Source: Stomorhina lunata
Lineage: Eukaryota; Arthropoda; Insecta; Diptera; Rhiniidae
Length of the DNA stretch: 64,000 nucleotides
Direction of reading: 5' to 3'
Assembly: GCA_933228675.1 (NCBI GenBank)
Contig: OW121741.1
Span: 131,267,290-131,331,289, forward strand
Position numbers and translations under genes: made by a program. The number at the start of each line of letters is the position of its first letter. The stretch's first letter is position 1. The notes under the pieces were generated by a model. That model worked only from the letters and a program-made list of their open reading frames with translations, did no database searches and had not been told where the DNA came from. Of the stretch, positions 1 to 11,120 are shown piece by piece.

Positions 1-235
1 AAATAACCATTGGCTGTCAATTCCAAATATTAAACAACATGAATATGCAATCCATGTCCCAGAGAAGACCAAGACGAAGAAGAAGAAGAAGCAGATTCTC
101 TCTATCATCACCATAAACATCAAAGTCATTACAATGATCGTCTTGCTCGTCATTACCATTATCATAATCATGATCATTATTATAAATAATTATGATTGAA
201 AATTTATTCGAGGGTTATGTTTTATGTTTTGAGAT
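1..235. other. AT-rich non-coding DNA
   Basis: No coding potential seen. It holds a GAAGAA run near 73-92 and ATC/ATTATC-type simple sequence between about 100 and 190. Confidence 0.6.
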
Positions 236-335
236 TAGAGTAAACAAAAAAATAGTCGGCAGAGTTACCGTTTTTTATACTTTTAACTCTAATAGGTATT
301 TTCGGTGTTTTAAAAAGAAAAAGTTTTTCACTCAA
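236..335 (+). repeat. Terminal module of the 30-bp satellite element, copy 1
   Basis: About 100 bp that recur at 7097-7205 in the same orientation and at 13576-13692 in reverse. The shared core begins ACAAAAAAATAGTCGGCAG, goes on through a CCGTTTTTTATACTTT segment, and ends in an A-rich AAAAAGTTTT stretch just before the satellite. In copy 2 it holds a small hairpin (stem CGGCA/TGCCG, loop GAGT); here one base of that stem is changed (TACCG). In all three copies the module sits at the outer edge of a TTCTATAGAA array, so it is read as the element's end. Confidence 0.75.
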
Positions 336-2160
336 TTTTTTTTTTAATATTTTTATTAAACATTTTTTTAAAAAAATTTTGTACAGGAAAATATTTCTAT
401 TGAAATTTTTTATAAGAAAATATTTTAAAATTAATTTCGATTTTATTTATTCGACCTTTTCAATTATTAAATTTTATGAAATTATTAAAACGAGCTCGAG
501 GTCTGTTGTTTTTTATTTTTAGTTTTTATTTATTACTAATGTCCAATATTTCGATATCCTTTGGATATCATCTTCAGGGACAGCGAGTTACAATATACAA
601 ACAACGTTCACATTTTTTTTTTAATTTTTTACAGAAAAATGTTTCTATTGAAAATTTTTCTATAGAAAAATATTTTTATAGGAAATTTTTCTTTTTATTT
701 TTTTTTTCAATGTGTAGTTTCGACGTTTTAAAACTCTAGTTTTTTTAATTATTTTTACAAAAAAATTTTCTATGGAATTTTTTTTTTCAAAAATTTTTCT
801 ATACAAAATTTTTTTCTCAAAAATTTTTCTATAGAAAATTTTTTTATCGAAAATTTTTCTATGAAAATTTTTTTATCAAAAATCTTTCTATAGAACATTT
901 TTGATAAAAAATTTTATATAGAAGAATTTTTGATAAAAAAATTTCCTATAGAAAAATATTGGATAAAGAATTTTCTATTGAAAATTGTTAAAAAATTTTG
1001 TATAGAAAAATTTTTGACAAAAAAAAATTTCTATAGAAAAATTTTTGATAAAAAATTTTCTATAGAAAAATCTTTGAAAAAAAAAAAATTCTAAAGAAAC
1101 ATTTTTTTATAAAAAAATTCTAGAGAAAAATTTTTGATAAAAAAATTTTCTATTTGATAAAAAAATTTTCTATAAAAACATTTTTGATAAAAAATTTCTA
1201 TAGAATTTTTTTTTTATAGAAAATTGTTAAAAAAAATTTCGTATAGGAAAATTTTTGACAAAAAAATTTTCTAGAAAAAAATTTTTAATAGAAAATTTTC
1301 CATAAAAGAATTTTTGATAAAAAAATTTTTTATAAAAAAATTTTTGATAAAATAATTTTCTATAGAAAAATGTTCAATAAAAAATTTTCTATAGAAGAAT
1401 ATTTGACAAAAAAATTTTCTTTAAAAAAAAATTTTAATAAAATATTTTCTATAAAAGAATTTTTGTTAAAAAAATTTTCTATAAGAAATTGTTAATAAAA
1501 CTTTTGTCTAAAAAAATTTTTGACAAAAAAATTTTCTATACAAAAATTTTTGATAAAAAATATTTCTATAGAAGAATTTTTGATAAAAAAAATTTTCTAT
1601 AGAAGAATTTTTGATAAAAAAATTTTCTACAGAAAAATATTTGATAAAAAAATTTACTATAGAAAAATTTTCTATAAAAAAATTTTCTATAAAAATGTTT
1701 CTATAGAAAAATGTTTAATAAAAAATTTGTTAATTGAAAATTGTTGAAAAAAAATTCTATAGAAAAATGTTTGATAAAAAAAATTCTCTATAGAAAATTG
1801 TTAAAAATAATTTGGTATAGAAAAATTTTTGATAAAACAATTTTTTATTAAAAACATTTTTAATAAAAAAAATTTCTATATAAAATTGTTAAAAAAATTT
1901 TTGATAGAAAAATTTTTGATAAAAAATTTTAAAAGGAAAAATTTTTGAAAAAAAAATTTTCTATAGAAAAATTTTTGATAAAAAAATTTTCTATAGAAAA
2001 ATTTTTGATAAAAAAATTAGCTATAGAAAAATTTTTGATAAAAAAATTTTCTATAGAAAAATTTTTGAAAAACAATTTTCTATAGAAACATTTTTGACAA
2101 AAATGTTCTATAGAAAAATTTTTGAAAAAAAAAAAAAAATTCTATAGAAATTTTTTTATT
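336..2160. repeat. Degenerate TTCTATAGAA 30-bp satellite with an orientation flip
   Basis: A/T-rich lead-in to about 765, then diverged ~30-bp monomers sharing TTCTATAGAA plus a TTTTATCAA linker. Up to about 885 the linker reads TTTTTATCAAAAAT; from about 893 to 2150 it reads ATTTTTGATAAAAAA, the reverse complement. The switch happens across one core at about 871-909 and forms a near-perfect palindrome. Monomers are much more diverged than in the 7.2-8.6 or 11.4-13.6 kb arrays, so this copy looks older. Open frames here are by-products of the period. Confidence 0.8.
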
Positions 2161-2165
2161 TGTTT

Positions 2166-2357
2166 CTATTTAGACCCATTGTTTATGCTATTTGTTCTAC
2201 AGCCAATTTGATTTCTTTTACATCGACTGCATGTTATTGCTCTAGACTTACCGCCGATATATTGCCTAATCGTGAAACATAAAAAGCAGTCCTCGTACAG
2301 AAAGTTTTGTTTTAAAGAATTGAAACCTAAAAAAACAATCGAACCATATTTTAGCAA
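2166..2357 (-). pseudogene. Cys-rich fragment, possibly piggyBac-like C-terminus
   Basis: A 63-codon open segment with an ordered cysteine pattern C-x2-C-x15-C-x2-C-x6-C near its C-terminus, including the stretch ITCSRCKRNQIGC. The spacing and the run of basic residues between the second and third Cys pairs resemble the C-terminal cysteine-rich domain of piggyBac transposases (C-x2-C ... C-x2-C ... C). No DDE domain is visible upstream on the same strand, so at best this is a 3' remnant. It could equally be a chance pattern; I would not assign function. Confidence 0.25.
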
Positions 2358-3413
2358 AGTTTAGGTTTTATTTTCAAAATTTTTCAATATTTTGTATTCA
2401 AATGGTAACAGCACACTTTACGATGCGGTTGTTGTTAAAACAAACAAACAATACCAAACGATCGCAATAACATCAAGCCATACTATAGCTATCATTGGAC
2501 CTGCAAGCCAAAGGCAGAAGAGACGAAAACGTAACAAAAAAGAAAAAAAATCGTATACTGTCCAAAAAAATCAAGCGAAAAAAGTCAGAATGATTTCTTC
2601 AGATTTTGATTCTTTTGTCGGCTTAAAGGCGACATACTAAGCGGTTTACTTTTGATGTGTGATAATAAAATAATTGCGATAAACTATCTATTCCTCGTTT
2701 CTTTCTTCAAAAACTAAAAAAAAATGTTTACTACACGAGTGAGTACAATTCGCAAAATCAAAATCATACATCCCCGTTTTTTTTTTATAGGAGTTATACG
2801 TTAAGGTCTTCTTTTAGATTTTATAATATTATATATATTTTTTCGTAAGTTTAAACAATATTTTTTTGCTTTCTTATTATTCTTCTGCATTATTTGGATT
2901 TTTTGTTTTTGCAAAAAAAATTAAACTTTAGAATTTTTAAACGAAAAAAAAAAACACACACACGATCACTCTCAAGAATCTCCACAAAAAATTTAAAATC
3001 AAGCCAAAGAAAGATTTAAGAAAACAACAAAATCTTAGGCTTAAGAATGGAACTAAAACCGAACGCGATTCTTTAAGTTAAAAAACAAATGCATAGAATG
3101 AAAAAATAAAACAAATAAAAAATTAAAAACTATCGTAAGAAAAGAACTTACAAATAAAAAATATTTATTATAACAAGAGCATAGTTTAGGAGACAACGAG
3201 GGTACACCAACCAACTAGCGATCGGAGCAGAGTAGAACGTACGAATCAAGCCAAACCAATCGAACCAACCAACCAACCTGTAAGCTGACAACATATTTTT
3301 CAAACACAAAAATCCACTAACAACGTCATAATAGTGGGACAAAAACTATGACTATTAGGATCGTATTTACTTTTAAGAATTTTTTCAAATTCAAAACATT
3401 TTAAAAAAGTTTT
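2358..3413. other. AT-rich non-coding DNA
   Basis: No recognisable coding sequence. Poly-A/T tracts, an (AC)n stretch near 2955-2963, and an AACC-type run near 3263-3279 are the only structures seen. Confidence 0.5.
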
Positions 3414-3640
3414 ACTGTAGTGTATTGCACTAAGATCCCAATTTATTACAATTATATTTTTATTATTGTAATAAATAGTTTTTTGATAAAACCAAAAAAT
3501 GTTGGTGGGGAAACCTTTGCTCGACGAGTTTCGATGGTTGGAGGATTATCCCTAATTCTAGACTGAGCTAAAACCACACATTATATTTTATTTGCGGGAC
3601 AGAATAAATACGAATTATTGTGTCCAACATATATCAACGA
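3414..3640 (+). repeat. Diverged end fragment of the 39.6-41.3 kb dispersed element
   Basis: Shares an ordered series of short blocks with 39585-39760: GATCCCAAT, TTTTTTGATAAAA, a GGTGG/TTGTGG block, ATCCCTA, and AATACGAATTATTGTG against TTTACGAATTATGTT. The order and spacing are conserved although the blocks are diverged, so it is read as an old partial copy of the same dispersed repeat. Confidence 0.5.
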
Positions 3641-3854
3641 AGCAAAATAAAGCAAAAATTATTATTTGAACAGAAATACACAACATTTCAGTTTTATCTT
3701 TTCTTTATTACTTTTGCTTTTTTGTTCAATAAGGACTTTCCTTAGGAAGGGTAAGAAAGGGGATTTCAATCCGTCTTCTCAGAGACCTAATGAGTCCACT
3801 TTGATTCTTCCGTTTAGAGAAAGAGGATATACAAACTATAGATAATTGATAAAT
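3641..3854. other. Non-coding DNA
   Basis: No gene or clear repeat recognised between the dispersed-element fragment and the tRNA-like sequence. Confidence 0.4.
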
Positions 3855-3960
3855 TGAGACCTAGCTCAGTTGCTTAATTTGCACTGCTTTATGTCATAGA
3901 GCTTGGTTCAGAGTTCGAGACTTTGTGGGAATATCATTGCATAACTTAGTTGGTTAAGAT
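3855..3960 (+). repeat. tRNA-like head, SINE candidate
   Basis: TAGCTCAGTTG at about 3862-3872 fits a pol III A box and AGTTCGAGACT at about 3912-3922 fits a B box, about 50 nt apart as in tRNA genes. I could not pair a full acceptor stem, so a functional tRNA is unlikely. A tRNA-derived SINE head or tRNA pseudogene is the best reading. Confidence 0.4.
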
Positions 3961-4579
3961 AAGTCTCAATATATAAATAATCTGTTACCTCTATAACCAT
4001 TTGTTTTTCCTCGGGCATAGGGCAGGGATAGATAATATTTTCTACCATTTTGGAAGCATCTTAATCTTCACATATGTAGATTCCGAAGTTTATTTATTCC
4101 TCCTTCCTATGCCAGAATTTTGGGCACAGTGGCCGGGCAACATACCAATTCATTTGCTTAGGTCGGTCATGCTTAATTCTAGCAAAATTATGATATTTGA
4201 CATGTGAAATTTTTGCCATATTGTACTTGATACTTGACAGGCCACCCATTTTTTCCATTTCCTTGATGACTGGGTTCGAGCCGTAGTCACGCCAACATAA
4301 ATTGTTATAGATATTAATTACCATAGCAACCATCCATCAGTGGAAAGCACTACAATATTAGCACGCCGTCGATGTAAAACAAGAAGCTTAAACAATATCG
4401 TCAAATGGCTCAACTTTACTGTTCTAAATCTCTACTTTTCAGAACCTTTTACGTCTCTAGTACCCCCTTTCCAAAGAAGGTAGGTTGGAAGTGTCAACAA
4501 AGCACTGCTCGAACAAAGTTGTAGCCCATATTCTACACAGCCGCATAGTGACTATCGTCGAACTACCACTCAGAGGCAA
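3961..4579. other. Unassigned DNA
   Basis: Short overlapping open frames on both strands near 4001-4333 show no recognisable domain. The stretch may hold older LINE debris because the next 2.5 kb is LINE-derived. Confidence 0.35.
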
Positions 4580-5045
4580 ACAAGCATGAGGTAGAATGAC
4601 GATCCTCCTTTACCTACTCATTATAAATTTTAAGCGCGCATTAGAAACAGTGCTATTTGGAAACTTTAAGGAGCAAAGGAGTCCCCAAAAAGATTACACG
4701 ACTAATCAAGGAGCTTTAGAACAATGCATTCTGCTGTATTCTTCATGAAGGTTCACAGAGCAAACCCTTTTGTGTTAAGGTAGGTTGTGTTGTCTCCACT
4801 GCAATGCATTATTTTAATATTCTTAATAAGTTCTGGAGATCTCAAAATATCTCGACTATCACTAAACTCAAAGTTTTAAACATTTTTGTTTGCGAGACAT
4901 GGATTTCGAGTCGGGAGATGATCGAACTACAAGCATTTGTCAATCGATGCTTCAGACGCATTCCAACCCGTTACAATTTTAAGCCAAGATCTATGATTGC
5001 GCACCGATCGAGAACCATTACAAACAAGCACTCGCATTCAGAAAT
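4580..5045 (+). pseudogene. RTE-like non-LTR retrotransposon fragment (RT plus C-terminal part)
   Basis: In shifting frames the segment reads first as reverse-transcriptase sequence (SPKKITRLIKEL, then ILHEGSQSKPFCVKVGC, which fits the palm/thumb region before the catalytic YADD) and then, from about 4804, as the post-RT C-terminal region (TKLKVLNIFVCETW ... LQAFVNRCFRRI), the block these LINEs use as TKLRIFNSNVK..YGCETW..FINRCLRRI. The catalytic YADD block between the two is deleted and frames are broken. The same family is present at 42005-42880 and, on the other strand, at 48520-49881. Non-functional relic; RTE is the closest clade I can argue from motifs. Confidence 0.65.
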
Positions 5046-5216
5046 ATGAACAGAGCTCGGTACTCCTAATCCTGAACTAGTTTGATAAGATCCAACCAAT
5101 ACAACTCCGAAAGTGCGATCTGTGCTCAAGCTTAATATAAATCCATAAAAGTTATTACGTACGTACGTTATTCCCACGACATTCCAATTGGAACAAGGGG
5201 TACTTCTCTCAGGCAA
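5046..5216 (-). pseudogene. Inverted RT fragment, relative of the 5.4-kb LINE
   Basis: On the - strand it encodes NNFYGFILSLSTDRTFGVVL followed by GVPSSV. This parallels NNFSGFISSLLSDCTIRVL ... GVPQGSV in the + strand LINE at 5388-5790, so it is a short inverted copy of the same RT region. The GVPQGS motif is degraded to GVPSS. Too short and broken to act. Confidence 0.5.
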
Positions 5217-5387
5217 TGAGTTGCATCCGATTCTATTTTTAGACTCATTGAAAGGGACCTACGTTTTAACTAACCTGCTATACTACGGCGGTTCATTACC
5301 AACACCAAAACCGCTAACTTTTCATAAAAGTATACGCCATCGAAAGTCTTATGAAATATATAGAGCCACGATCTTACTTCCGCCAAA
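5217..5387. other. LINE-flanking DNA
   Basis: Probably LINE-derived because the reverse-transcriptase reading of the next feature may extend back into it (ESKNLLSDRQ starts about 5388). No separate domain identified. Confidence 0.3.
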
Positions 5388-5793
5388 TAGGAATCTAAAA
5401 ACCTACTAAGCGACCGCCAGTACGGGTTCCATCGGAGACGCTCTATCGGAGAACTGCTGGCCTTCCATTTAATCCACCAATTTGGCGAAAGTAAAGTCAT
5501 GGCTCTGGATATTTCTAAAGCGTCCGATTGTGCACTTTTATCAAAACTGTTTGCTTTTGCTGTCGGTAATAACTTCTCTGGATTTATATCGAGCCTCCTG
5601 AGCGATTGCACTATAAGAGTTCTCAAAGATGGAATCTCATCAAACGAATTAAAGATTAAATCAGGGGTACCGCAAGGCTCCGTTCTTTCTCCTACACTAT
5701 TTATTATATTCATTAAAGACCATCTATGTCAAACTTCCAATCCTATATACTCTTTTGCAGATGATAAAGTAAAATTTGCTATTTGTATTCATT
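5388..5793 (+). pseudogene. LINE reverse transcriptase, 5' half of a split copy (Jockey/CR1-like)
   Basis: Reads ESKNLLSDRQYGFHRRRSIG, then MALDISKASD (RT block A, with the metal-binding Asp kept; the usual form is ALDISKAFD), GVPQGSVLSPTLF (block B) and YSFADDK (block C, the YxDD box as FADD). Order and spacing fit a non-LTR RT. The frame ends at about 5793, exactly where the antisense AACCTAACCTAA-tailed LINE begins. The C-terminal half resumes at 6656-7096, so the copy was split by that insertion. The catalytic motifs look nearly intact, but the N-terminal part and the endonuclease are absent. Confidence 0.75.
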
Positions 5794-6655
5794 AGGTTAG
5801 GTTTAGGTTAGAAAGGCAGTCGGTGGTAAGCCAGCGTCACTTGGGTCCTAGAAGCGGTCCCTTTGTGATACTTGCAAGGAATAGACTGGAAAAGAAAAAG
5901 AAAGACGAAGGCGGGGCAGAGATACCAAGCATTTTGAACGTATAATGTGGTAAGTGGGCCATGTTTGCCTGGATATTAAAAAAGTGGTTTAATGAACCAA
6001 GTGTTCTGCGCTGACCCATGAAGGTATTGTCTAATTACTGATTTTCTTTCGGATGGTGGTAAGCCCGTAAATTGGTCGTTGTCATCCAGGCTCAGAAGAG
6101 CACCGGATTTAGCTAGTTTGGCCGTAGTGGAGTTACCAAAAATGTTGTTATGCCCGGGTTCCAGAAAAGTTCAATATTGCAATGTCTCGCCATCTCGTTA
6201 AGAGATACTCGGCATTCTCGAGTCAGAACAGAACTTTTAATGTGGTAAGTGGGCCATTTTTGCCTGGATATTGAACAAGTGGTGACTCATAAAAGGATTG
6301 TCTAATTACTGTTTTGTAGGGGGATAGCGGTAAGCCCGTAAATTGGTCGATGTTATCCTGACTCAGAAGATCACCGCATTTAGCAAGTTTGTCCGCAGTG
6401 GAGTTACCAGATATGTTGTATCCAAAAAAGTTCGATATTGCAATGTCTCGCCATCTCGTTAAGAAATGCCCGACATTCGCGAGTAAGAACAGATGTCGTG
6501 TAGGCATTAGATATTGATTTTATGGCAGCCTGACTGTTGATACAGATATTCTATGGTATCTTAACCATTTGACTGCTTTGTATATGGCCGATATTTCGAG
6601 GTGAAGAATACTACATGGATCAGGAAGCCTAAGCCTCTTTAAGGTAGGTGCTATG
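5794..6655 (-). pseudogene. RNase H-bearing LINE 3' fragment with internal tandem duplication
   Basis: On the - strand the RNase H C-terminal motif appears twice: GNSTADKLAKCGDLLSQDN at about 6350-6420 and a diverged WNPGHNNIFGNSTTAKLAK at about 6090-6160, each followed by DQFTGLP. The two units are about 295 bp long and head to tail (the shared TAATGTGGTAAGTGGGCCAT starts at about 5943 and 6239). The 3' end, at the left, carries AACCTAAACCTAACCTAA. Frameshifts and stops are present. RNase H in a LINE removes RNA from the RNA-DNA hybrid during reverse transcription. It interrupts the + strand LINE on both sides. Confidence 0.7.
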
Positions 6656-7096
6656 AGACAAAACTTGAATGAATCATTAAACCGCAATCTATAATATCGA
6701 AAAACTTATGCTTACGCATAAGATCTTGTTACTTCATCTGTTTTCATGGATGGTGTAAATATTCAGAAATCAGAAGCTCTTAATGTTTTGGGCATGAGAA
6801 TTCTGTGTGATATTCGTTGGACAAAACACATTTTTCAAGTGTCGAATGAAGCATTCAAGTGCCTCAGTTTTCTAAAACGTTGTAAGAGATACTTCACTCC
6901 AGCTGATCTTCGAAATATTTTCACCACCTATATCCGACCGAAAACGGAACATAACTCTCATGTATAGACCGGCTTTCTAAAATCTAGTTTGGAGGTTTTC
7001 GACCGAGTAGAGGGCAAAGGTGATTGTTAGTGACAGTAGGGTATTCAACTCTATTGACTCACTTAAATGCCGTGTGTGGGTTATGTCCGCCGGCCG
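6656..7096 (+). pseudogene. LINE C-terminal region, 3' half of the split copy
   Basis: Continues the LINE of 5388-5793. It reads RQNLNESLNRNL, then at 6746-6964 GVNIQKSEALNVLGMRI, DIRWTKHIFQVSNEAFKCL and TYIRPKTEHNSH, then with stops FLKSSLEVFDRVEGKG and FNSIDSL to about 7090. This is the region downstream of YADD in Jockey/CR1-type LINEs (DLGMRI..W..HI, followed by YIRPxxEY..). Reading stops where the satellite element starts at 7097, so that element either inserted into or truncated this LINE. Confidence 0.7.
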
Positions 7097-7205
7097 GCGC
7101 AAAAGAACAGAGCAAAAAAATAGTCGGCAGAGTTGCCGTTTTTTATACTTTCAACTAAAATAGATATTTCTTCAGTGTGTTTAAAAAAAAGTTTTCTTTC
7201 TACTT
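7097..7205 (+). repeat. Terminal module, copy 2 (left outer end of the inverted pair)
   Basis: Starts GCGCAAAAGAACAGAGC and continues with AAAAAAATAGTCGGCAG and a perfect CGGCA-GAGT-TGCCG hairpin. The reverse complement, ending CTGTTCTCTTTGCGC at 13692, is the other outer end. Confidence 0.8.
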
Positions 7206-8760
7206 CATTGTTTAAATATTTTTGATTAAACATTTTTCTATAGAATTTTTTTTATCAAAAAATTTTCTTTAGAAAATTTTTTTAATCCAATATTGTTCCA
7301 TAGAAAATTTATTCATCAAATATTTTTCTATAGAAAATCTTATAGAAATGTTTTTTTCGAAAAAAGTTTCTATAGAAAATTTTTTTATCAAAAATTTTTC
7401 TATAGAAAATTTTTTTATCAAAAATTTTTCTATAGAAAATTTTTTTATCAAAAATTTTTCTATAGAAAATTTTTTTATCAAAAATTTTTCTATAGAAAAT
7501 TTTTTTATCAAAAATTTTTCTATAGAAAATTTTTTTATCAAAAACTTTTCTATAGAAAATTTTTTTATCAAAAATTTTTCTATAGAAAATTTTTTTAACA
7601 AAAATTTTTCTATAGAAAATTTTTTATCAAAAATTTTTCTGTAGAAAAGTTTTTTATCAAAAATTTTTCTATAGAAAATTTTTTTATCAAAAAATCGAAA
7701 ATTTTTTATCAAAAATTTTTCTATAGAAAATGTTTTTATCAAAAAATTTTCTATAGAAAATTTTTTTATCAAAAATTTTTCTATAGAAAATTTTTTTATC
7801 AAAAATTTTTCTATAGAAAATTTTTTTATAGAAAATTTTTTTATCAAAAATTTTTCTATAGAAAATTTTTTTATCAAAAATTTTTCTATAGAAAATTTTT
7901 TAGAGAAAATTTTTTTATCAAACAATTTTTGTTATCAAATATTTTTCTACAGAAAATCTTTTTATCAAAAATTTTTCTACACAAAATTTTTTTTATCAAA
8001 TATTTTTCTTTTTATCAAAAATTTTTCTATAGAAAATTTTTTTTATCAAAAATTTTTCTATAGAAAATTTTTGTATCAAAAATTTTTCTATAGAAAATTT
8101 TTTTTATCAAAAATTTTTCTATAGAAAATTTTTTTATCAAAAATTTTTCTATAGAAAATTTTTTTATCAAAAATTTTTCTATAGAAAATTTTTTTATCAA
8201 AAATTTTTCTATAGAAAATTTTTTTATCAAAAATTTTTCTATAGAAAATTTTTTTATCAAAAATTTTTCTATAGAAAATTTTTTTATCAAAAATTTTTCT
8301 ATAGAAAATTTTTTTATCAAAAATTTTTCTATAGAAAATTTTTTTTATCAAAAATGTTTCTATAGAAAATTTTTTTATCAAAAATTTTTCTGTAGAAAAT
8401 TTTTTTATCAAAAATTTTACTGTAGAAAAGTTTTTTATCAAAAATTTTTCTATAGAAAATTTTTTTATCAAAAATTTTTCTATAGAAAATTTTTTTATCA
8501 AAAATTTTTCTATTGAAATTTTTTTATCAAAAATTTTTCTATAGAAAATTTTTTTATCAAAAATTTTTCTATAGAAAATTTTTTTATCAAAAATTTTTCT
8601 ATAGAAAATTTTTTTATCAAAAAATTTTCCACAGAAGATTTAAAAATTTTTGAATATAAAATTATTTTTATCGAAAATTTTTACAGAAAAATATTTTTAA
8701 CGAAAAATTTTCCAAAGAAAAATATTTTTATTAAAATTTTTTCTATAAAAAAATGTTTGG
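7206..8760 (+). repeat. 30-bp satellite array, left arm (TTCTATAGAA core, TTTTATCAA linker)
   Basis: Head-to-tail 30-bp monomers, many identical, of the form ATTTTTCTATAGAAAATTTT plus TTTATCAAA. Two exact monomers fit each 60 bases for long stretches (7381-7620, 8100-8340). Degenerate units lie at both edges. Because 30 is a multiple of three, long open frames of KKFSIEKFLI-type repeats appear on both strands; they are not genes. Confidence 0.95.
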
Positions 8761-9085
8761 ATCGGAAATAACTAAAAAAAATAAAAAAAATCTCCTGTTT
8801 ATATTAGAAATTATTTCAGTTTACAAAAATATTCCCAATGTTTACAAAAATATTCTTAAAGTTTAAAAAAAGAATAGTGTCGTGGCAACAATGTTCGAGA
8901 TTATATTTCTTTGTTCTCTCAAACCATGTATTTTGTTGCTATAAATTGGATTTTGATTTGTTTCTTGCCTATTTTATCTTTTCTTTAACAAAGCGGCACC
9001 AACCAACTCTATTAACATCCAAATTCCAACTGAATGATCGTGGTATTTACGAAAATTACAAAAAATTCATCGGCTACTGGTGGTA
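8761..9085 (+). repeat. Inner unique segment of the left arm
   Basis: About 320 bp of non-satellite sequence, repeated in inverted orientation at 10799-11120. Matching landmarks include TATAAATTGGATTTTGATTT, TTTAACAAAGCGGCACCAAC and GATCGTGGTATTTACGAAAA. Small indels separate the two (for example about 15 bases next to GAATGATCG). Confidence 0.9.
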
Positions 9086-10743
9086 GCCGGCTACTGGTAG
9101 TAGTCGTTACTACTTTGGTATGTGCTTTAACGAAATCAGAGAACTCGTTCCTGAAACTCGAACTTTCATACGCAACACATGTTTATCTGTTATAGCTCAT
9201 CCCTTCGTTGTCGATTGGCCGTACTGTTCGTATGTGGAATTTACTTTCCGCAGAAGTTTTCCCTTCCACTGGCAATATAGGAAAATTCAAATCAAATGTC
9301 CACAAACACTGCTCCTTCTATCCCTCTTCCCATTACCTTTTTTTCTAATTCCAACACATTGTGTATTAGTTGCATTAGAAATATTGCTTTTCGTGTTTTG
9401 TTTTCAGAAAACTTTTCTTGAATAAATTGAATCAAGATTAAAATTATAAACGATTTGTGATTTTCGGGAATTTAAGTGACTTTCGAGAAATGGTCTTAAA
9501 TGGGAGATAAGGTGGCTGTAAAGGATCTTTGCGTAAAGCCTTTTCCTATTGTTAAAAAAAGCCTTTTACATTTTCTGAAGCACAATTTCCGGAATCACCT
9601 CTTCAATCCCACTGTTTAGCGACAACATTGAGCGACGTTTAAATCAACAGCAATATTTGTGATATATAAAAAAACAGTAAGAACAAGCGGAGAACAAATA
9701 CAATTGTTTAAGACGGCGACGACGACTAGATGAAGAAGAAAAAAAAAACTAAATGAGAATCCCAGTAGCACAAACATCGATCGGCATAAACACACTTACG
9801 CTCACATTTAAGCTATAGCTTCGAAGCCCCCATAAAAGAGAGTACCAGGGTATGCCTCAAATTCCATTTAGATTTTACTTCAATGTATGGGTGAAGCAGC
9901 AGCAAGCAACAGTCGCAACTACAGTCAAATCGCTTAGCAGCAGCAACATTTATTCTAGGGTATAGCGAAAAAAAATGAATGAGCAAAAAAAAATTGTAAG
10001 AAAAGTACAACAAAAAAAAAGTCAGAGATAAACAGCACAAGACAAGAAACTAACTACGAGAACACACTGTAAAGAAAACCCTACTCTACTCCCATCCAAT
10101 CATCCAGTACAAATATATATACTCCTATACTCAAGATACAACAACAACGATCGGGCCATCCAACCATATAGAGCTGATACAACGAATGAAGCAAATAAAC
10201 GCGTTTTTATTTTTTCTTTTTTTTAATTCTTGATTCGAACTGCTACGATATCGTCACTTGGGCGCATTCCTTAGCATAATGTGAGCTTGATTTGCTGGAT
10301 TCTTTTTAGCAAAGTTCTTATTCTTTTTCTTCTTGTTGTTGCTATTTTAGTATTTTTTGAATTTTGTTCTTGTTATTTTTTTCTTAGAGCTAAACTTTTA
10401 TACATTTACTAATTCTATGTTGCTTCTTAACATTTACTACTCGTAGCTCTGTTGCTCTTTGCTGTTGTTCTATGCTTCCATTTGAGCTCTTTGCAGTTGC
10501 TTAGCATTAATCTTATACTCGTAACTAGTATACGATCACTTTTCTACTCTAGTCTCTCTATTTAGAATGTTTAAAGTTGGAACGAGGCTTTCTATGTTAA
10601 ACTTTGGCTATGCAGTTGCTTGAATGTGGCAAACATCTAAGGAGGCTCGTTTATCGTGGTCGTAGTCATTCGTAGTCGTGGCTATTCTTTTTCGTATGTT
10701 ATATTTTGCTGTTTATCGCTGGTATTTTTTCTATGCGTTGTTT
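9086..10743. other. Loop between the inverted arms
   Basis: About 1.7 kb with no satellite. It holds CAG/AAC triplet-rich DNA (9895-9950), poly-A/T and short unmatched open frames. It resembles host non-coding DNA, so it is either captured host sequence or the gap between two independent insertions. Confidence 0.5.
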
Positions 10744-10790
10744 ATACCCTACATCACCATAAGTTGGAAGGGTATTACAAGCTGGAGTTG
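10744..10790 (+). repeat. Left tip of the dispersed TATACCCTTCACC element
   Basis: TATACCCTACATCACCATAA followed by GGAAGGGTATTACAAG matches the start of the element at 39831-39870 (TATACCCTTCACCACCATAG ... GGTATTATAAG). Its continuation is at 13693-14665, on the far side of the right arm, so the right arm appears to sit inside this element. Confidence 0.6.
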
Positions 10791-10798
10791 GCAGCCCA

Positions 10799-11120
10799 TA
10801 CCACCAGAAGCCGATTAATTTTTGTAATTTTCGTAAATACCACGATCATTAAAAAAAACTCGTGAAAATGAGTTGGCATTTGGATGTTAACTGAGTTGGT
10901 TGGTGCCGCTTTGTTAAAGAAAAGACAAAAACAAAATAGGCAAGAAACAAATCAAAATCCAATTTATAGCAACAAAATATATGGTTCGAGAGAACAAAGA
11001 AATATAATCCCGGACATTAATGCTGCGACGCTATTATTTTGTAAACATTGGAAATATTTTTGTAAATATTGGGAATATTTGTCAAAATAAAAATAAATTC
11101 TAACATTTAACAATTTTAGA
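10799..11120 (-). repeat. Inner unique segment of the right arm
   Basis: Inverted counterpart of 8761-9085, beginning TACCACCAGAAGCCGATTAA. Just outside it, AGTTGGCAG at 10786-10794 is the inverted complement of CTGCCAACT at 13658-13666, a possible short terminal inverted repeat for this arm taken alone. Confidence 0.85.

Noticed and set aside
2392..2640. 82-codon open frame with a lysine/arginine-rich stretch
   Set aside because: The basic run comes from A-rich simple sequence. No domain and no flanking gene structure.
5790..5815. Interstitial telomere repeat (TTAGG units)
   Set aside because: It is the 3' tail of an antisense RNase H LINE and recurs at the equivalent place of a second LINE, so it is LINE-derived.
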